Of a stretch of DNA of 22,624 nt, positions 7,367 to 15,856 are shown one piece after another; positions within the stretch are counted from its first letter, which is position 1, and every line of letters begins with the position of its first letter. Under the pieces are notes generated by a model. It did no database searches. It saw only the letters and a program-made list of their open reading frames with translations, and had not been told where the DNA came from. A program made the translations under genes and the position numbers. This DNA comes from JBCBKZ01 sp039026975 (GTDB lineage: Bacteria > Bacteroidota > Bacteroidia > J057): contig JBCCLI010000064.1 of the NCBI GenBank assembly GCA_039026975.1, positions 1-22,624 on the forward strand, written 5' to 3'.

Positions 7367-7666
7367 ATGCAGCATTATATGGTAGAATGTACCTTACCGG
7401 AGGAGCTACCGGCAGAATTTGTGCTTTTGATCCCCAGACAGCGTGAGGCGGTAAAGAAGATGATGGTAAAAGGAACCATCAGTTCTTACACCTTGGCAGA
7501 AGATCGCAGCAAGTTGTGGATAGTAATAAAGTCTGACACAAAAGAAAAAGCAGCTGGCTTTTTTGAAAGCTTACCCCTAGCCAAATTTATGACTTACTCT
7601 TTGGTGGAAACTACCGTCCACAGGATTGTTTCCCATGTGCAAGTCCACTATCTATGCATGAATTAG
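7367..7666 (+). CDS. Small muconolactone isomerase-like protein
   Basis: 99 residues, no signal peptide or membrane segment. The layout MxxYMVECTLPEELPAEF, then LIPRQREAV, then KLWIVIKS, then ESLPLAKFMTYSLVE resembles the muconolactone delta-isomerase family and related dimeric alpha/beta-barrel (ferredoxin-like) proteins, in particular the LPL-x-x-[FY]M segment near residues 68-74. A true muconolactone isomerase role is unlikely, since no aromatic-degradation genes are present; conserved small proteins of this shape in Bacteroidota are mostly uncharacterised. The gene starts 128 nt after the response regulator stop and 152 nt before the next gene, so it may be a separate unit. Confidence 0.7.
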   Translation: MQHYMVECTLPEELPAEFVLLIPRQREAVKKMMVKGTISSYTLAEDRSKLWIVIKSDTKEKAAGFFESLPLAKFMTYSLVETTVHRIVSHVQVHYLCMN

Positions 7667-7776
7667 GGAAAGTACCCCTACCCACTGAAAAGCTCCGTTT
7701 ATTGAATATTTCTGATCTTTCAACCAACGGATTCTACTAATCATCTACAAGGCTACAGAATACCTGAATAATTTGT

Positions 7777-7784
7777 TACTTTTG
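7777..7784 (+). promoter_or_regulatory. Candidate -7 promoter element for the PBP gene
   Basis: TACTTTTG matches TAnnTTTG exactly and lies 34 bp before the GTG start, giving a short leader of about 28 nt. There is no TTTG at the -33 position, so support comes from the -7 box only. Confidence 0.4.
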
Positions 7785-7818
7785 ATCTCGGGTGCGCTAG
7801 AAATAAAACTGAGGGATT

Positions 7819-10254
7819 GTGAGTAACCTTTTTGAAAAGAAATACGATTTTAGGACACACTTTAAAAATCCTGAAACCCGAAAGAAAATTCTCCTTGGAT
7901 GTGGAGGCTTTTTAGCAGCTATCCTCCTGTTCATCTTAGGGCTTTCCATCAGTGTGCGTATGGAGTGGTTAGGAGAATTACCTGATAAGCAGGAACTCGC
8001 CCATATAGACACTGACCTGGCCACAGAGGTCTTGAGTGCCACGGGAAAGCCTCTGGGAAAATATTATACCACCCACAGGTCTGAAACCCGCTATGAAGAT
8101 CTGCCAAATCACCTCATTTATGCATTAGTAGCTACTGAGGATGCCCGCTTCTACGAGCATGATGGAATAGACATGCGTTCCATGTTTAGGGTGCTGTTTA
8201 AATCTATTTTACTGAGAGACCAAGCCAGTGGAGGTGGTAGCACCATCAGCCAACAATTAGCCAAAAACCTATATCCCCGAAAGAGATATGCCTTTGCCAG
8301 TTTATTGACAAATAAAATCCGGGAAGGGATCATAGCCCAAAAGCTGGAAGATATTTACAGCAAGGAACAAATACTTACGCTCTACCTGAACACAGTAAGT
8401 TTTGGAGAGAATACTTTTGGGATAGAAGTAGCTGCCAGAAGATTCTTTAACACCTCCCCTGCCCTCCTAAAACCGGAAGAGTCCGCTGTCCTGGTAGGCA
8501 TGCTAAAAGCTACTACTGCCTATAATCCGCGCCTGAACCAAGCCAGGTCGGAAGCCAGAAGAAATACCGTCCTCAGCCAAATGATAAAGTATGGCTTCAT
8601 GGAATTTAAGGAGGCCGACTCCCTACAGAAGCTACCCATAGCCTTAGATTATAGATTAGTAAACCAACATGACGGCCCTGCCCCTTATTTCAGGGATTTT
8701 CTCAAGCAGGAATTATCGCAGATCAGTAAAACGCTCCTTAAGCCTGACGGCACACCCTACAATGTGTATGCAGACGGACTGAAGATTTACACTACCCTGG
8801 ATGCTGACCTACAGGCCTTAGCTGAAACAGCAGTAACAGAGGAAGTGGCTACGCTTCAGAAAAGCTTTGATCAGTATAACAGACCTACCTACAAACGTGC
8901 TGCTAACAGCCAGATGATAAGGCAGGCGGTGAAAAAATCAGATCGATATAAAAAACTCCATAAGCAAGGCTATACAGCCACACAGATAGATTCCATTTTC
9001 CTGGTTCCTATCCCCATGGAACTCTTCAGCTGGGCAGGGCTTCAAGAGAAAAATATGAGCCCCATGGATTCCATTATCTACTACCAGTACTTCCTACATG
9101 CAGGACTGTTATCTATGGATCCACACTCTGGGCATATTAAAGCATGGGTAGGCGGCATAGATCATAAGTTTTTCCAGTATGACCATGTTACTTCCACCAG
9201 GCAGGTAGGCTCTACGTTCAAGCCCTTAGTGTATGCAGCAGCCCTGGAAAAGGGACTGTCTCCATGCAGGTATATCTCTAATGAAAAAACCTACTTTACC
9301 AGCTATGATAACTGGTCTCCCAGAAATTCAGATAATGAATATGGAGGGGAGTATTCTATGGAAGGGGGCCTTACCCATTCTGTTAATGTAGTGGCTGTAA
9401 ACCTTATGATGGAAACAGGCATCCCCTATGTAGCTTCCCTAGCCCAGCAAATGGGTATCTATCATACGCTTCCCCAAGTACCCTCCCTGGCATTAGGTTC
9501 AGCAGATCTTTCCCTATATGAGATGGTATCAGCTTACAGCAGCCTTACTAATGGAGGCTATAAGGTCAAGCCTGTAAGTATACTGAAAATAGAAAACCGT
9601 GAGGGAGAGGTGATTTATGAGGCTGGCGCATTTACCTCAGAGCGGGTGATCTCTCGTCAAAGTTCGCAGATCATCACCCAAATGCTCAGAAGCGTAGTAA
9701 ACAGAGGGACAGGGGCAGGCCTAAGGTACAGGTATGGATATAAAGGTGAAGTGGCCGGAAAGACAGGTACCACTCAGGATCAGGCGGATGGATGGTTTAT
9801 AGGTGCTACCCCCAGGCTAGTAACTGGCGTATGGGTGGGAGGAGAAGATAGACGAGTCCACTTTAACACCCTTAGTAGAGGCCAGGGAGCCAGGACAGCT
9901 ATGCCTATTTGGGCTAATTATATGAACGCCTTAACCAGGGAATCCACCTTTAAAGACATATCCAAAGCTACTTTTGCCCCCATTAACCCCGTAGTAGCAG
10001 ACCAAATGGCCTGTGATCAATTCCAGTTCTACCTGGGTATGAGCGACTTCAAAGCGTGGTGGCGCAAGCAGAATCAACCCCAATCTCAGGACCCCTTCTC
10101 CCCTCAGAGGAGATATGAGAACTACCAGGAGCCCGGCCAAATCAGAATAAACATAGGAAGAGACGGCCTATCCATCATTCCTGGTCAGCGAAATATGGCT
10201 ACTGAAAGAAACAGGCAGCGTAGAGACAGGCAGCGTCAGAGACGCTACCAGTAA
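7819..10254 (+). CDS. Class A penicillin-binding protein (PBP1A type)
   Basis: 811-residue bifunctional peptidoglycan synthase anchored in the inner membrane with its catalytic part in the periplasm. A single membrane anchor is at about 25-46. The glycosyltransferase family 51 domain follows (TEDARFYEHDG with catalytic Glu107; GGSTISQQLAKN; KEQILTLYLN). The transpeptidase domain carries STFK (465-468, Ser465 nucleophile), SVN (521-523) and KTGTT (648-652). All catalytic motifs are intact. A Lys/Tyr-rich insert between the domains (about 345-400) is typical of Bacteroidota homologues. The tail is a basic Arg/Gln-rich stretch partly built from a 15-bp tandem repeat. A GTG start is used because an in-frame TGA precedes it at 7810 and the next ATG would remove the membrane anchor. 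The gene ends in a small hairpin (10232-10246) without a T-run and converges with the photolyase gene 13 nt away. Confidence 0.95.
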   Translation: MSNLFEKKYDFRTHFKNPETRKKILLGCGGFLAAILLFILGLSISVRMEWLGELPDKQELAHIDTDLATEVLSATGKPLGKYYTTHRSETRYEDLPNHLIYALVATEDARFYEHDGIDMRSMFRVLFKSILLRDQASGGGSTISQQLAKNLYPRKRYAFASLLTNKIREGIIAQKLEDIYSKEQILTLYLNTVSFGENTFGIEVAARRFFNTSPALLKPEESAVLVGMLKATTAYNPRLNQARSEARRNTVLSQMIKYGFMEFKEADSLQKLPIALDYRLVNQHDGPAPYFRDFLKQELSQISKTLLKPDGTPYNVYADGLKIYTTLDADLQALAETAVTEEVATLQKSFDQYNRPTYKRAANSQMIRQAVKKSDRYKKLHKQGYTATQIDSIFLVPIPMELFSWAGLQEKNMSPMDSIIYYQYFLHAGLLSMDPHSGHIKAWVGGIDHKFFQYDHVTSTRQVGSTFKPLVYAAALEKGLSPCRYISNEKTYFTSYDNWSPRNSDNEYGGEYSMEGGLTHSVNVVAVNLMMETGIPYVASLAQQMGIYHTLPQVPSLALGSADLSLYEMVSAYSSLTNGGYKVKPVSILKIENREGEVIYEAGAFTSERVISRQSSQIITQMLRSVVNRGTGAGLRYRYGYKGEVAGKTGTTQDQADGWFIGATPRLVTGVWVGGEDRRVHFNTLSRGQGARTAMPIWANYMNALTRESTFKDISKATFAPINPVVADQMACDQFQFYLGMSDFKAWWRKQNQPQSQDPFSPQRRYENYQEPGQIRINIGRDGLSIIPGQRNMATERNRQRRDRQRQRRYQ
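10211..10240 (+). repeat. 15-bp tandem repeat in the basic tail of the PBP gene
   Basis: ACAGGCAGCGTAGAG (10211-10225) is followed directly by ACAGGCAGCGTCAGA. The duplication is in frame and encodes Arg/Gln-rich repeats at the very C-terminus. It suggests that tail length can vary between strains. Confidence 0.55.
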
Positions 10255-10267
10255 GGGAAGAACTCTC

Positions 10268-11752
10268 CTATAATTTAGTTAAGAAGGAAGCTGCATGTGT
10301 TAGGTGTGCCTCTCTTTTCTCAGGTGCCATTCTTTGGGAAGTTCTTACCATCATAGCCCACCTGGGGTTTTTCTGTAATCTTTCTCCATGTTTGAAAATA
10401 AAGTTCCAGTATAATCCATCCCAGATATCAGACCATTCTCCAGTTTTATAATGGCTCATTTTCCGGACATAGTTAGACCCACTGAAATAGGGCTTAGTGG
10501 TAATCAGGCCTCCATCTGCATGCTGGCTCATGGCATACACATTAGGAACCATCACCCAATCATAGGCATCTATAAACATCTCCATGAACCACTTGTAAAT
10601 CTGCTTAGGATCAAATTCACAAATAAACATAAACCCACCTAATATCATTAGTCTTTCTATATGATGGCAGTACGCGAAGTCTAGCGTCCGCTGTATGCTC
10701 ACGTCTAGGGGGGTAATTCCTGTATCTGCGGTGTAGAAGGAAGTGGGAATATCTCTCGTATGGTTCCAGTGATTAGAGGTTCTCATGGTTACCCCATACC
10801 TCTCATAGCTGTATCGGATAAATTCCCTCCATCCTATAATTTGTCGGATAAATCCCTCTAAGGAAGCCAGCGGTATATTCCGGATCTCATGAAAGTTTAG
10901 CGCTTTTCGTACCACTTCCATAGGATCTAATAATCCTATGTTGAGCATAGGCGTGAGTACCCCATGGTACAGAAAAGGCTCATCTTCTACTATGGCATCC
11001 TCATAAGGCCCAAACAGCGCAAACCGCTGTTCAAAGAAGGTATCCAGCCATGCCTCTGCTTCCTCATGGGTAACGGGATACCTAAAGCCAGCGGCACTTC
11101 CAGGATGGGCAGAAAAATGCTCAGCTACATAAGTATGTGCTTCTTTCACAAATTCATTTTGGGCAGGGGTAGGAATGGAAGGAATGGCGGCTAGCTCCTT
11201 CTTGGGAACTTTCTTCCTATTTTCTGTATCATAACTCCACTTTCCACCCAAGGGTTCAAGGGATTCATCTATCATAATCCCTAAACGCCTCCGCTGATAC
11301 TTATAAAAGTCAGCCATAAACATCCGCTTCTTGTCTTTGAAGTAGAATTCGCTCTCTTCCTTAGTATTAATAAAGTTGGGAGAATCTGATTCTTCCATGT
11401 CTATGGATAGTGCCTTACAAGCTGCTTTTAGCAGGCGCCTTAAGTCATAGTCTACCGTATCCACTAGGAAGATCTTTCGCAGTCCTTTGCGCTGAAAAAA
11501 GTTCTTCAAGTCAAAATCCTCTTTTATCTCTTCCAGCGCTACATATTCCACCTGATAGCCTTTTTTCTGTAGGCCTTGTTCATAGGCCTTCATACTCGCT
11601 CTGTGAAGAAGAACTTTCTGTTTATGATAGCGGATTTGATATCTTGTATCATGCAAAAAAAAGGGATGTTCTACTAAAAAAACAGGTCGATCTACGTCTA
11701 TAGCAGGATGACTTTTAAACAGCTGATGGGGAAAAACAATGGTAGCCTCCAT
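10268..11752 (-). CDS. Cryptochrome/photolyase-family protein lacking Fe-S ligands
   Basis: 494 residues, related to prokaryotic (6-4) photolyases/cryptochromes (Fe-S BCP group, N-terminal deoxyribodipyrimidine photolyase-related domain from residue 1 to about 220, FAD-binding helical domain after that). Recognisable family segments are FIRQIIGWREFIR (301-313), the AYCHHIERLM block (360-369) with the paired His in the active-site region, DAYDWVMVPNVYAMSQ (395-410) and ADGGLITTKPYFSGSNY (412-428). In the canonical family four Cys bind a 4Fe-4S cluster: one about 14 residues before the HH block and three in a CxxC...C stretch after the MS-x-Y motif. Here those places read ITPLDV (346-351) and YKTGEWSDIWDGLYW (435-449), with no Cys. 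The enzyme is expected to use FAD and light for DNA repair or signalling without the cluster. Divergent from the desaturase gene across 444 bp. Confidence 0.85.
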   Translation of the reverse strand: MEATIVFPHQLFKSHPAIDVDRPVFLVEHPFFLHDTRYQIRYHKQKVLLHRASMKAYEQGLQKKGYQVEYVALEEIKEDFDLKNFFQRKGLRKIFLVDTVDYDLRRLLKAACKALSIDMEESDSPNFINTKEESEFYFKDKKRMFMADFYKYQRRRLGIMIDESLEPLGGKWSYDTENRKKVPKKELAAIPSIPTPAQNEFVKEAHTYVAEHFSAHPGSAAGFRYPVTHEEAEAWLDTFFEQRFALFGPYEDAIVEDEPFLYHGVLTPMLNIGLLDPMEVVRKALNFHEIRNIPLASLEGFIRQIIGWREFIRYSYERYGVTMRTSNHWNHTRDIPTSFYTADTGITPLDVSIQRTLDFAYCHHIERLMILGGFMFICEFDPKQIYKWFMEMFIDAYDWVMVPNVYAMSQHADGGLITTKPYFSGSNYVRKMSHYKTGEWSDIWDGLYWNFIFKHGERLQKNPRWAMMVRTSQRMAPEKREAHLTHAASFLTKL

Positions 11753-12069
11753 AATATGGATTATCAGGTAACATAAAAATTAGGCTGTTAGGGTAGAGTA
11801 ACATACTTAAACTGGACTACTTATAAATAGTTTTATATGTATTGGCGGAAACAAAAAGATCCTTACTCTTATTAAGTAAAAGGTAGTTAGAATAGTAAAG
11901 AAGGGAGCCTGTAGAGTCAACTTAGAATCCGGAATACAACCTTACTTTAAGGAAACCACCCTCAGTCATAAGGGATATTAATAGCCTTTTTTCATCAACT
12001 GTTAGGAAAATATTACACGGTTTATATATGAAAATCCCTATTTATTTAAATCGGAAAAGCTCGTTCTTT

Positions 12070-12114
12070 ACCTGCAATACATGATTTTGAAAAGGAACTT
12101 GTTCTATTGCAGGT
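12070..12114 (+). repeat. 10-bp inverted repeat, possible terminator or operator
   Basis: ACCTGCAATA (12070-12079) and TATTGCAGGT (12105-12114) are exact reverse complements with a 25-nt loop, followed by a T-rich stretch (TTATTTGTTGTTT). It could end a small upstream RNA or act as a cis element for desaturase expression. Confidence 0.4.
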
Positions 12115-12124
12115 TTATTTGTTG

Positions 12125-12156
12125 TTTCACAATATATTTGTAACACTATAATTTTG
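12125..12156 (+). promoter_or_regulatory. Candidate promoter of the desaturase gene
   Basis: TAATTTTG (12149-12156) is an exact TAnnTTTG -7 box, preceded at 20 bp by TTTC (12125-12128, one mismatch to the -33 TTTG). It predicts a start near 12163 and a leader of about 34 nt. A second exact -7 match, TATATTTG at 12133-12140, is nearby and may be an alternative. Confidence 0.45.
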
Positions 12157-12196
12157 TAGTTTTTGCCCGCTTTTGAGGCTGAAAATATAATTCGCT

Positions 12197-13345
12197 ATGC
12201 TACGAAAGACCACCAACTCCAGAAAGGTTAGATTCAAAAGTACACCTGAAAAAGATAAATTTGCCAAAGCGTTAAGAATTGCCATAGCCATGTATTTTAA
12301 GGAGAATGGAATCTCCAAGTATGGAAACCGTGAGATGCACTTCAAGACGGTTTTTGCCATAGTAGCATGGTCTACGGTATATGCTATCATCATGTCTAAT
12401 GCCCTGAGCCACAACGTACTCCTACTGTGGTTAGGCTTTACGCTTTTAGGTTACGTAAATATTTTTATTGCATTTAATATTGGGCATGATGCCTGCCATA
12501 ATGCCTACTCCGGAAAGATGTGGGTAAATAAGATGATGTCTTATTCCATGAACTTCATAGGGGCTAATTCATATTTATTCAGAATGATGCACAATGTTCA
12601 TCACCAGTATGTGAACATTCACGGAACGGATGTGACCCTGGAAACACATGGATTATTTAGGTTCACGCCAGATGAGCCCTATAAGCCCGTCCATAAATTC
12701 CAGCATATCTATACGCCTATCCTTTATTCGTTAGCAGCTGTGCACTGGACCATCATTAAGGACTTTAAGTGGTTCTTTGGAGAAACGCACATAGGTAATA
12801 AAAAGAACATCAAGCACTCTAATAGTGAGTTGATGATTTTAGTAGCTTCTAAAATAGTTCACTTTGGGTTACATGTAGCGCTACCATTGATTTACCTGGA
12901 TGCGGCCTGGTGGGCCATCCTGTTAGGCTATGTATTTGTTCAGTTCCTTCCTGGTTTGACTTTTGCCCTTATTTTCCAGGTTACCCATATTTATGAGGGA
13001 ACGCATTATCCTACCCCTGATGAGCATGGAAACATAGAGAATAACTACGCCATCCACGTAATGGAGACTACAGCGGATTTTTCCAGAGAAAGTAGAATTG
13101 GAAGCTGGCTAATGGGCGGCATTAACATACATGTTATCCACCATATCATGCCTGGAATTTGTCATGTACACTATCCTGCCTTAACCAAAATTCTTATCAA
13201 GGTTGCTAATGACCATGGGATAGAATATCATGAAAATAAAACTTTCGCAGAAGCGTTGAAAAAGCACATGAGAATGCTTAAATTACTAAGCAAGCCTGAT
13301 GCTAAGGTGCCTAAGTACAAGGAATATTCGACTGCCACTGTGTAA
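12197..13345 (+). CDS. Membrane fatty-acid desaturase (acyl-lipid/acyl-CoA type)
   Basis: 382 residues with the three histidine boxes of di-iron membrane desaturases: HDACH (97-101), HNVHH (132-136) and HVIHH (312-316). Hydrophobic segments at about 50-70, 75-95, 215-235 and 240-262 span the inner membrane and leave the boxes on the cytoplasmic side. There is no fused cytochrome b5 domain, so an external electron donor is needed. Box spacing matches the COG3239 (DesA3/linoleoyl-CoA desaturase-like) group. It introduces a double bond into membrane acyl chains, probably for adjustment of fluidity at low temperature. The third box begins with His rather than the Gln seen in front-end desaturases, so a front-end activity is not supported. 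The gene is monocistronic, with a promoter candidate upstream and a strong terminator downstream. Confidence 0.92.
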   Translation: MLRKTTNSRKVRFKSTPEKDKFAKALRIAIAMYFKENGISKYGNREMHFKTVFAIVAWSTVYAIIMSNALSHNVLLLWLGFTLLGYVNIFIAFNIGHDACHNAYSGKMWVNKMMSYSMNFIGANSYLFRMMHNVHHQYVNIHGTDVTLETHGLFRFTPDEPYKPVHKFQHIYTPILYSLAAVHWTIIKDFKWFFGETHIGNKKNIKHSNSELMILVASKIVHFGLHVALPLIYLDAAWWAILLGYVFVQFLPGLTFALIFQVTHIYEGTHYPTPDEHGNIENNYAIHVMETTADFSRESRIGSWLMGGINIHVIHHIMPGICHVHYPALTKILIKVANDHGIEYHENKTFAEALKKHMRMLKLLSKPDAKVPKYKEYSTATV

Positions 13346-13370
13346 GTTCTATTTTCACAAAGAAAATTGC

Positions 13371-13401
13371 AGCCTCCTCCTTGTTGGGTGAGGCTTTTTT
13401 T
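13371..13401 (+). terminator. Intrinsic terminator of the desaturase gene
   Basis: AGCCTC (13371-13376) pairs with GAGGCT (13390-13395), extended by a partial inner stem (TCC/GGG), then seven T (13395-13401). It lies 25 nt after the desaturase stop and only 10 nt before the next start codon, so the following operon needs its own promoter or readthrough. Confidence 0.88.
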
Positions 13402-13411
13402 ATGGATCAAT

Positions 13412-14794
13412 ATGCAGAACCCTCTACCTGAGAATGTATACCTGCTCTACAGAAAAAAGTGGCGATCAACCGTGTGTGGTACGCTCGTGGGGCTAAGTAT
13501 GCTTTCTACTCATGGAGTGGCTCAGCAGATTAGTCGTTCTGAACCGCTGGGTATTTCCTCCTTTCAGTCTTACATACAAGACTTTGTAGGGGAGGGTGAT
13601 TTCTCAGGGAATGTCCTTATAGCTAAGGGAGGTCAGTTGCTACTGAAAGAGAGCTTTGGGTATGCAGACCTTAATCAACAAAAACCTAATGCTGCCCAAA
13701 CCTGCTTCCCCATGCTAGCCCTAAGTCAGCTGTATACAGCCTCCCTGGCTTACGAATTAGAAACAAAAGGAGCATTATCTTTGGAAGTTCCCATCTCAGT
13801 ATTTTCTCCAGGCATTCATCCTTACGGACATAAAATTCAATTGGGGCATCTATTATTTCACCAGTCTGGTATCCCCGACTTCTGGTTTCAGAAAGGAAGC
13901 AGAAATCCGGTTTCTTCCATTACCACTCCGGTAAATATTAGGAAGTGGATACAGGAAGAAGACCTTCTCTTTGAGCCAGGAATGGAGAACGAACAAAGCC
14001 ATTCTAATTATGTGCTGCTGGCCCATATTCTAGAATCCATTGGGGGAAGACCCTATGCCTCCCTCCTGCGGGAACTGGTATTCAATAAGTACGCAATGGA
14101 CCATTCCGGGAGTCTCTTAGCCAAGAAAAGTAGCCATCTTTTGGCAAAGGGGTATGATCCTGCATTTAATGTACTCAAGCTAGCTCCTACCTCCTTTGGA
14201 AATCATTTTTTGATGCCAGGAACCACAGAATACTACACTACCATAGAAGATTTATTTACCTGGAATCAGGCCTATACAGCTACCTTCTATGAGCAGGGAA
14301 TTCCCTTAGAGAAGCTAGGCTGGGAACTTCAATATGATATGGAAAGTAGCTACTATGCCAGACAGAGTAGAGGCCCAGGCTACAGCTCTTATATAGCCTA
14401 CTTCCCAGAACAAAAGTATACCGTCATCCTGTTGAGCAATGTACAGTCAGACGCGATTAAACTGATGGGAGAAGGGATAAACCACATGCTCCTGGGAGGC
14501 GCAGGAAGCAAGCCTGTTCAAAGGCAAGAAAGCTACCTCCTTACGGAGGACCCAAGAATATTTACGGGTAAGTATGAGGTCATGACTGACTATCTACTCC
14601 AAATCAAGAGAGAAGAGGATAAACTGTACCTTAAGGACATGAGTGGCCCCTGGATGCCCCTGGAGGCTATGGATGATGATACCTTCTTCTACAGGCCCCT
14701 ATATGTCCCCATTCATTTTGTGGAAGATTCCAGTAAGCAAATAATAGGATTAAAATGGGATGGACAGTATTATTGCCCTAAACTGCTGCAATAA
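13412..14794 (+). CDS. Secreted beta-lactamase-fold protein, predicted catalytically dead
   Basis: 460 residues from ATG 13412 (a TTG at 13367 would lie before the terminator hairpin, so is rejected). Residues 1-37 form a signal peptide (KKWR, a hydrophobic core, cleavage near GVA-QQ), so the protein is exported. Residues about 60-345 match the class C beta-lactamase/PBP4-like family: FSGNVLIAKGGQ, LLFHQSGIPDF and YFPEQKYTVILLSN are all well kept. The catalytic motifs are not. The SxxK place reads ALSQ (103-106: Ser to Ala, Lys to Gln), the YxN place reads QSH (195-197), and the H/K-x-G place reads RQS (317-319). A C-terminal beta-rich domain (about 375-460) resembles the lipocalin-like domain often attached to this family. 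It is probably a binding protein rather than a hydrolase. The stop codon overlaps the next start (TAATG). Confidence 0.88.
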   Translation: MQNPLPENVYLLYRKKWRSTVCGTLVGLSMLSTHGVAQQISRSEPLGISSFQSYIQDFVGEGDFSGNVLIAKGGQLLLKESFGYADLNQQKPNAAQTCFPMLALSQLYTASLAYELETKGALSLEVPISVFSPGIHPYGHKIQLGHLLFHQSGIPDFWFQKGSRNPVSSITTPVNIRKWIQEEDLLFEPGMENEQSHSNYVLLAHILESIGGRPYASLLRELVFNKYAMDHSGSLLAKKSSHLLAKGYDPAFNVLKLAPTSFGNHFLMPGTTEYYTTIEDLFTWNQAYTATFYEQGIPLEKLGWELQYDMESSYYARQSRGPGYSSYIAYFPEQKYTVILLSNVQSDAIKLMGEGINHMLLGGAGSKPVQRQESYLLTEDPRIFTGKYEVMTDYLLQIKREEDKLYLKDMSGPWMPLEAMDDDTFFYRPLYVPIHFVEDSSKQIIGLKWDGQYYCPKLLQ

Positions 14795-15762
14795 TGTCTG
14801 TCAACCTATCTGCCCTGGCCCAGGAAAGTAAAGCTGCTTACTCCATCATTCAACCTTACATTTGGCACACTCCTTTTATTTACTCTCCTGCGCTTAGTAA
14901 GCGCACAGAAGGAGAGGTATGGCTGAAATTAGAAAATGTACAGCTTACAGGCTCCTTTAAAATTAGGGGCGCTGCCTATAAACTAAGTAAACTTAAACAA
15001 GCCGGCTACTCCCAAAGAGTCATCACTGCTTCTACAGGTAACCATGGACATGCAGTAGCCCATATGGCCCAGGTACTAGGCATGAAAGCCTCTCTCTTTT
15101 TACCCACTAATACCCCCCAGTCCAAGCTGGATAAACTGACTACCTACCCGGCAGAGCTGGTAAAGATAGGAACTGACGGCCTGGAAGCTGAGGAGGCCGC
15201 TAAAGAGAAGGCGGAAAAAGAAGGATTGGTATATCTCTCCCCCTATAATGACCTGGATGTCATGGCTGGCCAGGGAACTATAGCCTGTGAGTTGACTGAA
15301 AAGATACAGCAGCTAGATGCAGTGGTGGTAAGCGTAGGAGGAGGTGGGCTTATATCTGGCATAGGCGCCTACATGAAAACCTACTTTCCAGATACCCAAA
15401 TCATAGGCTGCCAACCTGCCAATTCTGATATCATGTACAGATCCATCCAAGCCGGTAAAGTTCTGGATCTTCCTTCTTCCCCCACCCTATCTCATGGAAC
15501 CGCCGGTGGCATAGAAGAAGAAGCCATTACTTTTTCCTACTGCCAGGAAATAGTGGATGAATGGATGATCATTCAGGAAGAAGACATACAAGAATCCCTG
15601 AGATGGCTTCTCCAGCACCAACAGTTGCTGGTGGAAGGAGCAGCAGGGCTGACGGTAGCTCCCTGTTTAGCAGGAAACCACCTGATCAAAGGGAAAAGAC
15701 TCGCCCTCATATTATGCGGGAGTAAAATCAGTTACCAGGAACTCAAGTCCTTGTTTGAGTAA
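14794..15762 (+). CDS. Threonine/serine dehydratase, PLP-dependent
   Basis: 322 residues, fold-type II PLP enzyme. Lys56 in GSFKIRGA binds PLP; STGNHG (80-85) contacts the substrate carboxylate; GGGGL (182-186) holds the cofactor phosphate; the end motif LILCGSK positions the pyridine ring. There is no C-terminal ACT regulatory domain, so it is of the short, catabolic type (TdcB/EutB-like) rather than the isoleucine-feedback-controlled IlvA type. The expected reaction is threonine to 2-oxobutyrate (or serine to pyruvate) plus ammonia. A serine racemase activity in the same family cannot be excluded. The start codon shares one base with the upstream stop, indicating coupled translation with the secreted pseudo-enzyme gene. 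The enzyme itself is cytoplasmic. Confidence 0.9.
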   Translation: MSVNLSALAQESKAAYSIIQPYIWHTPFIYSPALSKRTEGEVWLKLENVQLTGSFKIRGAAYKLSKLKQAGYSQRVITASTGNHGHAVAHMAQVLGMKASLFLPTNTPQSKLDKLTTYPAELVKIGTDGLEAEEAAKEKAEKEGLVYLSPYNDLDVMAGQGTIACELTEKIQQLDAVVVSVGGGGLISGIGAYMKTYFPDTQIIGCQPANSDIMYRSIQAGKVLDLPSSPTLSHGTAGGIEEEAITFSYCQEIVDEWMIIQEEDIQESLRWLLQHQQLLVEGAAGLTVAPCLAGNHLIKGKRLALILCGSKISYQELKSLFE

Positions 15763-15856
15763 GTAAGACAGATTTTTTTCCTCCTTAGAGGAGAAGGGTT
15801 TGTCCAACTGTAGATTTTCTCTATTTTACATTACTTTCAACCATTCAGGGAAATAC

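Larger units (their letters stand above)
11753..12196. other. 444-bp divergent intergenic region
   Basis: Lies between the divergent photolyase and desaturase genes and is AT-rich. No open frame has coding character. It holds an orphan 10-bp inverted repeat (12070-12114) and two -7-like boxes for the desaturase (12133-12140 and 12149-12156). No clear photolyase promoter could be found on the minus strand. Confidence 0.6.

Noticed and set aside
12127..12414. Antisense 95-codon frame over the desaturase start
   Set aside because: It overlaps a well-supported gene and its promoter candidate, and its product has no recognisable features.
13367..13411. TTG start extending the beta-lactamase-like protein
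   Set aside because: It lies within the desaturase terminator hairpin and T-run, and would put 15 extra residues in front of a good signal peptide.
15781..15802. Hairpin CTCCT/AGGAG covering a purine-rich stretch before TTG 15800, a possible thermosensor-like control
   Set aside because: The stem is only 5 bp, the TTG start itself is doubtful, and Shine-Dalgarno sites are little used in this phylum.
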